The notes beneath the pieces were generated by a model. That model saw only the letters and a list, made by a program, of their open reading frames with translations, made no database searches and was not told where the DNA came from. A stretch of 16,145 nt of DNA from the NCBI GenBank assembly GCA_030043215.1, contig JASHYG010000031.1, forward strand, positions 1 to 16,145, in the 5' to 3' direction. Each line of letters begins with the position of its first letter. The stretch's first letter is position 1. Of the stretch, positions 6,777 through 12,802 are shown piece by piece. A program made the translations under genes and the position numbers. Source of the DNA: Gammaproteobacteria bacterium (GTDB lineage Bacteria; Pseudomonadota; Gammaproteobacteria; Steroidobacterales; Steroidobacteraceae).

Positions 6777-7112
6777 ATGGATCAGCGCAATCCCGGCCGG
6801 CGCGTACGGCAAAGCCGTCACGCCGGGGGAAATGGCCCTCAGAAGTCGACGTCCACGCTAACGCACGCGCATGGCGTCCCGGATCTGCAAGCCATTCTGG
6901 GCCGATTCTCCGATGCGCTCTCCATGATCGCGGTGGTTTACCGGTCGCTCTCCGCGCAGGAATCCTCCGGAGCGGGCGACGAGGAGGTCGCTCTGCGACA
7001 CGCCATCGACGAGCTCAAGGCCGTTTACAACGAGCTCGATGCGGCCGCCGGGCTCATCCGGTCCGCCGCTGCAACGCATCTTGCAGTTCGTCCTCGAGAT
7101 GACTATAAGTAG
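6777..7112 (+). CDS. Hypothetical protein, 111 residues, helical
   Basis: I do not recognise this protein. The ATG at 6777 follows a strong GGAGG at 6767-6771, and codon use matches the neighbours, so it is probably real. The first 35 residues are basic and low in structure (MDQRNPGRRVRQSRHAGGNG...). The remainder is predicted largely helical, with two amphipathic segments, about 38-62 (DLQAILGRFSDALSMIAVVY) and about 70-98 (EVALRHAIDELKAVYNELDA). No signal peptide, transmembrane helix or cysteine is present. Its basic tail plus helical hairpin would suit a small nucleic-acid- or protein-binding factor, but this is a guess. It sits just upstream of, and convergent with, a small XRE regulator next to csrA. 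A run of six T lies at 7134-7139 after the stop, without a clear stem in front. Confidence 0.6.
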   Translation: MDQRNPGRRVRQSRHAGGNGPQKSTSTLTHAHGVPDLQAILGRFSDALSMIAVVYRSLSAQESSGAGDEEVALRHAIDELKAVYNELDAAAGLIRSAAATHLAVRPRDDYK

Positions 7113-7169
7113 CTAGCGGATGGAGTTGCACTATTTTTTACGGAGGCTCGCCGCCGGAGGTCCGACGCG

Positions 7170-7394
7170 TCAGCGCCGTGTGAGCAAGTCCGGCACGCTC
7201 ACGCGCAGCGCCTGGGCGAGAACCTCGAGAGTGCTCAGTGTGACATTGCGCTCGCAGCGCTCCACCGAGCCGATGTAGGTTCGGTGCAGCCCGCAATCGT
7301 CCGCGAGCTCCTCCTGCGAGAGCCCGTGCCTGGCGCGATGGTCGCGAATGTTGTCGGCCAGGATCTTGCGGAGTTGCGAGGTCGGTTTGCGCAC
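7170..7394 (-). CDS. Small XRE-family helix-turn-helix transcriptional regulator
   Basis: The product is a 74-residue protein that is almost entirely a Cro/C1-type DNA-binding domain. Helix 1 is LRKILADNIRDHRARHG and the helix-turn-helix proper is LSQEELADDCGLHRTYIGSVE (about 25-45). Then come the typical ERNVTLSTLEVLAQALRV helix pair and a short end VPDLLTRR. This is the layout of single-domain XRE regulators of mobile elements and phage-like switches. The GTG at 7394 is chosen because family similarity begins there. The frame stays open to 7682, but that upstream part is antisense to csrA. No good Shine-Dalgarno is visible, so the start is moderately uncertain. It is divergent from csrA across about 144 bases, so it may control itself and csrA from the shared region. 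Confidence 0.88.
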   Translation of the reverse strand: MRKPTSQLRKILADNIRDHRARHGLSQEELADDCGLHRTYIGSVERCERNVTLSTLEVLAQALRVSVPDLLTRR

Positions 7395-7505
7395 CGGCAG
7401 CAGGAACCGGAGAGTCCGGCAGGTTGAGGTGCCGGAATGATGCGAAGCTGCTGACGATGAATCGACAGACTCTGAGTAGCATGTTCGATCTGGCAACGTG
7501 AGCAC

Positions 7506-7536
7506 TCGCGACCGCGCCGTCGCGAAGGGAGGGGAG
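7506..7536 (+). promoter_or_regulatory. Hairpin abutting GGA-rich Shine-Dalgarno of csrA
   Basis: TCGCGAC (7506-7512) and GTCGCGA (7519-7525) form a perfect 7-bp stem with a 6-base loop (CGCGCC). It is followed at once by AAGGGAGGGGAG, which holds the Shine-Dalgarno and two GGA motifs, three to four bases before the csrA ATG. CsrA binds GGA motifs at ribosome binding sites and commonly represses its own mRNA. This arrangement therefore suggests autoregulation, although the GGAs lie beside rather than in the loop. Confidence 0.5.
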
Positions 7537-7538
7537 CC

Positions 7539-7751
7539 ATGCTGATCCTGACACGCCGCCCGGGTGAGCGTCTGTGCATCGGCGAGAACGTCCTGGTCAC
7601 CATACTCGGCGTCAAGGGTAACCAGGTCCGGATCGGCATCGCCGCGCCTCGGGATATCGCGATCGACCGCGAAGAGATCCACGAGCGCAAGCAGGCCGAC
7701 CGGCGCGCGAGCCGTCCCTGCGACTCAGTCCCCGACGGCGCGATGCGCTAG
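7539..7751 (+). CDS. csrA: CsrA/RsmA-family translational regulator (paralogue)
   Basis: CsrA is a small dimeric RNA-binding protein that represses or stabilises mRNAs through GGA motifs. The 70-residue product starts [20 protein letters not shown] and continues [20 protein letters not shown], which is very close to E. coli CsrA. The RNA-contact residues L4, R6, R7 and R44 are kept, and the REEIHER motif follows. V42 is isoleucine. The tail after residue 50 is longer and basic and ends with a cysteine-containing stretch, unlike E. coli. The start is set by the GGGAGGGGAG ribosome binding site at 7527-7536. The housekeeping gammaproteobacterial csrA usually lies beside alaS. Here it sits between an XRE regulator and a CMD-family gene, so this is probably an additional, accessory copy. 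CsrA paralogues beside small regulators are known from integrative elements such as those of Legionella. Confidence 0.95.
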   Translation: MLILTRRPGERLCIGENVLVTILGVKGNQVRIGIAAPRDIAIDREEIHERKQADRRASRPCDSVPDGAMR

Positions 7752-7779
7752 CATGGCGCTTTCACGAGGAGAAGCTGCG

Positions 7780-8106
7780 ATGCCGGAGAAGAACTTGCCG
7801 CGACCTCCCGATTCCCTGCGCCGCGTGGCCCCCAGGCTTGCCGAGCTGACTTCCGACGTGCTGTTCGAGGATATCTGGGAGCGCCAGGAGCTCTCCAAGC
7901 GCGATCGCAGCCTGATCACCTGTGCGGCGCTGATCGCTCTGTACCGCCCGGAGCAGCTGCGCTTTCACGTGCGGCTCGCGATCGCGAACGGCGTCAGGAG
8001 CGAGGAGCTCGCCGAGCTCATCACTCATCTCGCCTTCTATGCCGGCTGGCCGTCAGCGGTACAAGCGGCGCAGATCGCAGACGAAGTGCTGAACGCTGCG
8101 CGATAG
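7780..8106 (+). CDS. Carboxymuconolactone decarboxylase (CMD) family protein
   Basis: The 108-residue all-helical protein matches gamma-carboxymuconolactone decarboxylase-like proteins. The core ELSKRDRSLITCAALIALYR is followed by PEQLRFHVRLAIANGVRSEE and LAELITHLAFYAGWPSAVQA, the typical CMD order, with the HLAFYAGWP block (83-91). It lacks the CxxC pair of AhpD, so it is not a thiol peroxidase. The CMD branch includes the decarboxylase of the protocatechuate pathway and many uncharacterised oxidative-stress or aromatic-degradation proteins. There are no other protocatechuate genes here, so the exact reaction is open. The ATG at 7780 is preceded by GAGGAGAA (7766-7773). An in-frame ATG at 7753 lies directly after the csrA stop but lacks a ribosome binding site. 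The gene may be cotranscribed with csrA, since the gap is only 28 bases. Confidence 0.88.
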   Translation: MPEKNLPRPPDSLRRVAPRLAELTSDVLFEDIWERQELSKRDRSLITCAALIALYRPEQLRFHVRLAIANGVRSEELAELITHLAFYAGWPSAVQAAQIADEVLNAAR

Positions 8107-8169
8107 CGCCTTCGTCGCGGCGACGCTGCCCCATCGCGCCGCGGGCCGTACCGTCACCCGAGCGCAACA

Positions 8170-8206
8170 CGCCCCGGGCCGCCCGCGGGAGCGGGGACTC
8201 GGGGCG
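8170..8206. terminator. GC-rich inverted repeat between convergent genes
   Basis: CGCCCCG (8170-8176) and CGGGGCG (8200-8206) are perfect inverted arms around a 23-base interior, which itself holds the 8-bp palindrome CCCGCGGG (8182-8189). It lies between the convergent CMD and small exported-protein genes, where a bidirectional terminator would be expected. No T-run follows on either strand, so it is not a classical intrinsic terminator. In such GC-rich sequence some pairing is expected by chance. Confidence 0.25.
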
Positions 8207-8220
8207 CGCGCCGTGGGCCC

Positions 8221-8640
8221 TCAGGATGCCGGGGCACCGACTTTGCCCAGCTCCGCCTGGATGGCTGCCGCATCCTTCGTGACGGTGGCGAGGCTAGTGC
8301 TCCTCAGCGCAGCACGCGTTCTGGAGGCAATGTGCTCGAGCGACTTCTTCGCCGCGGCATCGGTCGTATCGGGAATGGCACCGTTGCCCTGAGAGCTGCA
8401 GGGATTGGCTTGCTTGGCATCGAAGCCTCGTCCGCCGGGACCGACCAGACAGTTGAGGGTGTGATGCAGGTGGGTGTGGGCGACCGCGAGAGAGGTCGCC
8501 GCCGCCGAGAACCCAGCGTGCTGTGCGGCCGTCGAGATTTCACTCGCTGCATCAGCGTGCGCGGCGAGCGGTGCTGCCACGAGACCTGCGCATAGCGCAA
8601 ACCCGACCCAGTTGTTCTTGAGTACGCGAAACTTCATCAT
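8221..8640 (-). CDS. Small exported protein with His/Cys cluster, function unknown
   Basis: The 139-residue protein has a clear Sec signal peptide. It comprises a short basic start (MMKFRVLKNN), a hydrophobic core (WVGFALCAGLVAAPLAA) and an A-H-A cleavage site after residue 29, so the mature protein is periplasmic or secreted. The mature part is mostly helical and alanine rich. Its conserved-looking centre contains AHTHLHHTLNCLVGPGG (54-70), then FD, and NPCSSQGNG (79-87). This gives four histidines and two cysteines (C64, C81), which could bind a metal or haem or form a disulfide. I recognise the LHHTLNCLVGP pattern from uncharacterised proteobacterial proteins but know no function. The ATG at 8640 is set by AAGGAG (plus-strand 8650-8655) at nine bases. 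It diverges from yfcF across 286 bases. Confidence 0.82.
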   Translation of the reverse strand: MMKFRVLKNNWVGFALCAGLVAAPLAAHADAASEISTAAQHAGFSAAATSLAVAHTHLHHTLNCLVGPGGRGFDAKQANPCSSQGNGAIPDTTDAAAKKSLEHIASRTRAALRSTSLATVTKDAAAIQAELGKVGAPAS

Positions 8641-8729
8641 GGGAAGGTGCTCCTTTGGCTGTCCGGGAGGCGGAGCCGCAAACACATCGGCACCGCCGGA
8701 ATTCAAGCCGCGGAAGCTTAGCCTGAGGG

Positions 8730-8750
8730 GCGGGGCAAAGATAGCCCCGC
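8730..8750. promoter_or_regulatory. Perfect 7-bp inverted repeat in the divergent intergenic region upstream of yfcF
   Basis: GCGGGGC (8730-8736) and GCCCCGC (8744-8750) pair around AAAGATA. The element lies about 90 bases upstream of the small exported-protein gene and about 177 bases upstream of yfcF, within the 286-base divergent gap. It could be an operator or a leader hairpin of the minus-strand transcript. I see no convincing -35/-10 pair in the rest of this gap on either strand. Confidence 0.35.
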
Positions 8751-8926
8751 ATCGATCGGCCTGCGCCCGTTGCGCCTGCCGCGGCATTTCCGCGCTGATC
8801 CAGGTTATCGAACGAGCTTTCCGAGGATCTGCTCCGAGCCGAGCGCTGCAAGAGTTCCTGCTGAGGTCCACGATCCCACTTCCGCACCGGCCACGCTCAC
8901 GACTGCGTCCGCTGCCAGGAGACCCC

Positions 8927-9553
8927 ATGCGCCTCTACGTCGATGCGAACTTTGCGAGTCCCTACGCTCTGGTCGCTTACGTCAGCCTCATCGAGAAGGG
9001 CCTGAACTTCGATATCGAGCCCCTCGATCTGGCCACCCGCGCCCACCACGATCCGGAATTCGCCAAGACGTCGCTCACTCGCCGGATTCCCGTGCTGATC
9101 CACGACGGCTTTGCGCTCTCGGAATCCTCTGCGATCTGCGAATACCTCGACGAGAGCTTTCCGGGAACGCGACTCTACCCGACCAGCTCTCACGATCGCG
9201 CCAGAGCGCGCCAAGTTCAGGCCTGGGTACGAAGTGATCTCATGCCGATCCGCGACGAGCGCCCAACCTGGATCGTGTTCTGCGGTGCCAAGCGACCCGC
9301 CCTCTCCGAGCGCGCGCGAGGCGCTGCCGATGCACTCTTCTCTGTCGCCTTGGCCTTGCTCGACGGCCGCGCCGACAATCTCTTTGGCGATTGGTCGATC
9401 GCGGACGTCGATCTCGCGATGATGCTGCAGCGCCTGATCGTGCTCGGCGATCCGGTCCCCAGGCGGCTGGTCGACTACGCCGCGCATCAATGGCGCCGCC
9501 CGAGCGTTCAGAAGTGGGTCCAGCACCAGCGGCCGCCGCTCGTCGAATACTGA
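8927..9553 (+). CDS. yfcF: Glutathione S-transferase, YfcF type
   Basis: This is a cytosolic glutathione-dependent transferase/peroxidase. The 208-residue protein tracks E. coli YfcF closely. Matching blocks are the N-terminal VDANFASPYALVAYVSLIEK (5-24), TRRIPVL with the cis-proline at P55, SESSAICEYL (65-74, glutathione-binding), RARARQVQAWVRSDLMPIR (91-109), ERPTWIVFCGAKRP (111-124), NLFGDWSIADVDLAMM and the C-terminal RLVDYAAHQWRRPSVQKW. S11 is the likely thiol-activating residue. The ATG at 8927 follows AGGAG (8917-8921). Longer upstream frames are antisense to the exported-protein gene and lack ribosome binding sites. The gene converges on the tannase gene with about 42 bases between the stops. 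YfcF has been linked to hydroperoxide defence, which would complement the ohr gene in this window, although the two are far apart. Confidence 0.94.
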   Translation: MRLYVDANFASPYALVAYVSLIEKGLNFDIEPLDLATRAHHDPEFAKTSLTRRIPVLIHDGFALSESSAICEYLDESFPGTRLYPTSSHDRARARQVQAWVRSDLMPIRDERPTWIVFCGAKRPALSERARGAADALFSVALALLDGRADNLFGDWSIADVDLAMMLQRLIVLGDPVPRRLVDYAAHQWRRPSVQKWVQHQRPPLVEY

Positions 9554-9595
9554 CCGAGGTCAGCGGCCCGATCGCCGTCGCTCGCGCCGAGGCCC

Positions 9596-11230
9596 TTACC
9601 TCTCACAGGCGAAGCTCTGCTCGCTCTTCGGGTCTCCGCCCTTGTACCGGGCAATCGTGGGGTACGGACAGAGCGGCCGAGTCACACCGGGGAAGGACTT
9701 GCCGCGGGCAATGATCCGCTCGGGCGCGCGGCCTTCCTCGACCCAATCCTGGATCGCCGCGAGCATGTCGAAGTCGTCGGTCGCGGGTCCACCGCCACAG
9801 TGAGTCATACCAGGCACCAGAAAGAGTCGGGCCCAGTCCTCGACATGGCCGCCGTTCGCGGCTGGGAGCCGGTCGTACCAGGCTGCCGTCGCAAGCGGAG
9901 AGACACCCTGGTCGCTGAGGCCATGATAGAGAATGAGCTTGCCGTGCTGCGCGAAACTCTCGAGATACACCGAATCGGCGTCATTGATCTGCGCCGTCTC
10001 GCGGAGTCGCTGCGGATCGCGATCGAAGTCGAATCTCATCACATCGAACCCGGGCTCCGGCGGGGTCATGCTGAAATAGCGCAGCGAGTCGAAGCCGAGC
10101 GTCGCGTCGGAGGAATTGAGCGCACCGGTCGGCGAGGTGCCGAAGTGCATGTGATAGAAGGCCGGGTCGGCGATACCGGCGTCGTAGGGGAACGCGGCAT
10201 AGAGCGCCCGCCCCTGCGAGTCGTGCGGGCCGGCCATCAGTTCCTTGAGCCCCGTCACCTGCGCCGGCATGAGACAGCTCGGCGTCTTCGCGCCGCGGCA
10301 AGTGAGCACCGCGGGATCGAAGTGACAGGCGCGGTAGTCGTTGATCATCCCATCGACGAGCCCGTCGAGTGCGTCGCATTGCTTGACGACGGCGCTCGCG
10401 ACGAGCCGCAGATCCGCTTCGGACAGGACCCGGCTCAGGATCGGGCGCCCTTCCGCATCCTTCGGCGCGGCGCGCGCGAGCACCACCTCGTTCCAGGCCT
10501 GATCGATGTTGATCCGGGTCAGGCGGAAGATCGGATCGCCGGCGACCACGCCGTCGTACTGCAGCGGCATCCGCTCCACCACCATCATCCCCTGACGCCC
10601 GCCGTTCGAGCAGCCGAGGAAGTACGATCGGCGCGGCGCTTGCCCGTAAAATCGGGCCAGAAGCGCCTTGGCGACGAGGGTCGCCTTGTCCACGGCGTTG
10701 TACGCGTAATCGATCCGCGCCTGCTGATCGAGCCCAAAATGCGCATCGGCCATCGAGGGGCTGCGGTGTCCGCCGTCGGTCGAGGCGACGGCGAATCCGC
10801 GCTGGAGGGCCGGCGGCCGGATGGTCCCCCACACCGAGCCGTAGCTCGGGCGCAGGATGCCGTCGAGGCCGCCGCCGCCCTCGAAGGCGAAGCGACCGTT
10901 CCAGGCGAGCGGCAGGCGCAGCTCGATGCCAATGCCGAGCTGCTGTCCCTGCGCGCCCGTGCGCGGCTCGAGCGTTGCAATGAACAGGCAGTGCTCGGGA
11001 AGGATCGCTCCCGGCGCGGTCGCCGGCGCCTCACCCGGGAGCGACCGAGCCGGGCCCGCCGGCACGATGCGGGCCTCCTCGATCACGAGCTGCGGCCACT
11101 TGAACGAGCGCAACGCGCGGCAGCGGGCCGCCCCCGAGCGGGCGGTCGCAAGCGACGGCTGCATCCCTCCGAGCAGCGCGAGTCCGCCCAGCAGGATCAG
11201 CCACGTTCTAGTCGCACGACGGGATGTCAT
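9596..11230 (-). CDS. Tannase/feruloyl esterase family alpha/beta-hydrolase, exported
   Basis: This is a predicted periplasmic or secreted serine esterase of the tannase/FaeB family, which hydrolyses gallate, hydroxycinnamate or related aromatic esters. The 544-residue protein has a signal peptide (about residues 1-30, LILLGGLALLGG core). The family's CS-D-HC motif is complete: C207-S208 in GCSNGGRQG, D440 in YHGLSDQGVSP, and H477-C478 in MTHCGGGPATDDFD. This gives the catalytic Ser-Asp-His with the neighbouring disulfide. A calcium-site-like CDALDGLVDGMINDYRAC loop lies near 285-302, and FGTSPTGALNSSDA lies in the lid region. The ATG at 11230 has GGAG upstream. It is the last gene of a minus-strand operon, 49 bases after the amidase. 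The lid sequence that sets substrate choice is not diagnostic to me, so the actual ester is unknown. Confidence 0.93.
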   Translation of the reverse strand: MTSRRATRTWLILLGGLALLGGMQPSLATARSGAARCRALRSFKWPQLVIEEARIVPAGPARSLPGEAPATAPGAILPEHCLFIATLEPRTGAQGQQLGIGIELRLPLAWNGRFAFEGGGGLDGILRPSYGSVWGTIRPPALQRGFAVASTDGGHRSPSMADAHFGLDQQARIDYAYNAVDKATLVAKALLARFYGQAPRRSYFLGCSNGGRQGMMVVERMPLQYDGVVAGDPIFRLTRINIDQAWNEVVLARAAPKDAEGRPILSRVLSEADLRLVASAVVKQCDALDGLVDGMINDYRACHFDPAVLTCRGAKTPSCLMPAQVTGLKELMAGPHDSQGRALYAAFPYDAGIADPAFYHMHFGTSPTGALNSSDATLGFDSLRYFSMTPPEPGFDVMRFDFDRDPQRLRETAQINDADSVYLESFAQHGKLILYHGLSDQGVSPLATAAWYDRLPAANGGHVEDWARLFLVPGMTHCGGGPATDDFDMLAAIQDWVEEGRAPERIIARGKSFPGVTRPLCPYPTIARYKGGDPKSEQSFACER

Positions 11231-11279
11231 ATGTGGATCTCCGAAGCCTCGATGCGGTGCACCGCGGGCCGCCCGGGAG

Positions 11280-12755
11280 TCAATCCGCGAACCCGGGCGG
11301 TGGCACGAAGGCGCGGTAGCGATCCTCGAGCAGCTGCGCGAACTTGAGGCACGTCAGATCGCCGAACTGTGGGCCGATGATCTGTACGCCGACCGGCAGC
11401 CCCTCCGCTGTGAGGCCGATCGGAGCCACGCTCGCCGGTAGATACGCGAGCGTCGCAAGACTCGCCCAGAATAGCTGATTCTCGAAGGCCACCTCTCGGC
11501 CGTTCACCGTGAGCGCCCGCTGCTGCGGCGGGACTGTCGAGTGGGGAAAGGCCGCCGTCGAGAGCACAGGGCACAGCAACAAGTCGAACCGCTCGAAGAA
11601 TCTCCGCCACGCCTCGCGATAGCGATGACGCCTCTCATCGAGCTGGAGCCAGTCTCGGTGAGAGAGTGTCGCACCGTACGCATTGAGGCGCGCCATGTCC
11701 GGCGTTCCGCAGTCCGCCCCACGCGCCAGCTCGACATGGCGTACGAACTCCTCCTCCGGGATCCCTGCGGCGCCGGCTGCGCGCAACAGAACCATGAAGA
11801 GCCGATAGTATTCCTCGTTATTGAAGGCGGGCCGCTCCCCCTGAACGACGACCGTGCCCTCGCTCGCGAGGAAATCACCGAGCTCAGCAAGGAGCTGCTG
11901 GACCGTCCCGTCGACTTGCGCGAAGACATCGTCGAAAAGGATCGCCACGCGGAAATCGCGCAGCGTCTCACGCCGCGGTTTCGGCAGCGCGAGGGAATAG
12001 GCGCTCGCCTCCGCGCCGGCCGGTCCGGCAATGACCGACAGCTCGAGCTCCAGATCCTTCGCACTGCGCGCAAGGGGCCCGACGACGGCGAGGTCGGACT
12101 CCTGGATCATCTCTTGCACCATCTCCCCTCGCTGCGGACACACGCCATAGGTCGGCTTGTGTCCGAAGACACCGCAGTAGTGCGAGGGATTGCGGATCGA
12201 GGAAGCAATGTCGCTGCCGAGCTCGAGAGCGGTGAGTCCGGCCGCGAGCGCCGCGGCGCACCCGCCGGAGGAGCCGCCCGGCGTGCGTGAGGCGTTCCAG
12301 GGGTTCACCGTACGGCCGTAGATCTCATTCTGACTCTGCCCATCCATCAGGCCGGGCGGCACGTTCGTCTTGCCGAAGATGACGGCGCCCGCCCCCAGCA
12401 ACCGCTCCACCACGACGGCGTTGCTCGCCGCGATGTTGTGTCGGAACTCCGGGAATCCGAAAGTCGTGGGGGTTCCCGTGAGCTGAAACGATTCCTTGAT
12501 CGTCATCGGCAGTCCATGCAGTGGCCCGAGCGATTCGCCGCGTCGGATCGCGCGATCCGCCGAGTCCGCGCGCGCGCGGGCGCGCTCGAAGTCTCGAACG
12601 ACCACCGCGTTCACCTCCGAGCCATAGTGCTCGATGCGGCCGATGAAATACTCGAGCAGCTCGCGCGAGCCGATCTTGCCCGCCCGCAGCCGCTCGACGA
12701 GCCGGGTAGCCGAGTCGAACGCCGGTATCGACGCACCCATTGGCAGCTTACTCAT
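11280..12755 (-). CDS. Amidase signature family hydrolase
   Basis: This cytoplasmic enzyme is predicted to hydrolyse an amide, or sometimes an ester, with the Ser-cisSer-Lys triad. The 491-residue protein has the lysine K87 in GLPMTIKESF, the glycine/serine loop PGGSSGGCAAALAAG (159-173, cis-serine S162/S163), and the nucleophile S186 in GSDIASSIRNPSHYCGVFGHKPT. The usual GSDIGGSIR is changed to GSDIASSIR, which is unusual but keeps the nucleophile. Residues after 210 show the usual DLAVVGPLARSAKDLEL block and the C-terminal LPVGVQIIGPQFGD. There is no Gat context, so it is not the glutamyl-tRNA amidotransferase subunit. The ATG at 12755 is preceded by AGGAG. The frame stays open upstream to 14255, but that region encodes the permease in another frame. 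It is the middle gene of the permease-amidase-tannase operon, with gaps of 47 and 49 bases. Confidence 0.93.
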   Translation of the reverse strand: MSKLPMGASIPAFDSATRLVERLRAGKIGSRELLEYFIGRIEHYGSEVNAVVVRDFERARARADSADRAIRRGESLGPLHGLPMTIKESFQLTGTPTTFGFPEFRHNIAASNAVVVERLLGAGAVIFGKTNVPPGLMDGQSQNEIYGRTVNPWNASRTPGGSSGGCAAALAAGLTALELGSDIASSIRNPSHYCGVFGHKPTYGVCPQRGEMVQEMIQESDLAVVGPLARSAKDLELELSVIAGPAGAEASAYSLALPKPRRETLRDFRVAILFDDVFAQVDGTVQQLLAELGDFLASEGTVVVQGERPAFNNEEYYRLFMVLLRAAGAAGIPEEEFVRHVELARGADCGTPDMARLNAYGATLSHRDWLQLDERRHRYREAWRRFFERFDLLLCPVLSTAAFPHSTVPPQQRALTVNGREVAFENQLFWASLATLAYLPASVAPIGLTAEGLPVGVQIIGPQFGDLTCLKFAQLLEDRYRAFVPPPGFAD

Positions 12756-12802
12756 GGAATCTCCTGCATCCGAGCGAGTCACCTGGTCGCGAGCATGGTA
12801 TG

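Noticed and set aside
7131..7140. T-run after the 111-residue gene as an intrinsic terminator
   Set aside because: Six T are present, but I could find no stable stem immediately before them.
7395..7682. Upstream extension of the XRE regulator frame
   Set aside because: It is antisense to csrA and outside the XRE family alignment. The GTG at 7394 gives the expected size.
8714..8723. AAGCTTAGCC also found at 14368-14377 in another control region, suggesting a shared operator
   Set aside because: Many 10-base matches are expected by chance in 16 kb, and the 8714 copy lacks the full palindrome found at 14366-14375.
9800..11347. 515-codon plus-strand frame opposite the tannase
   Set aside because: A GC-rich shadow with no recognisable motif. 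The tannase frame has a signal peptide and a complete catalytic motif.
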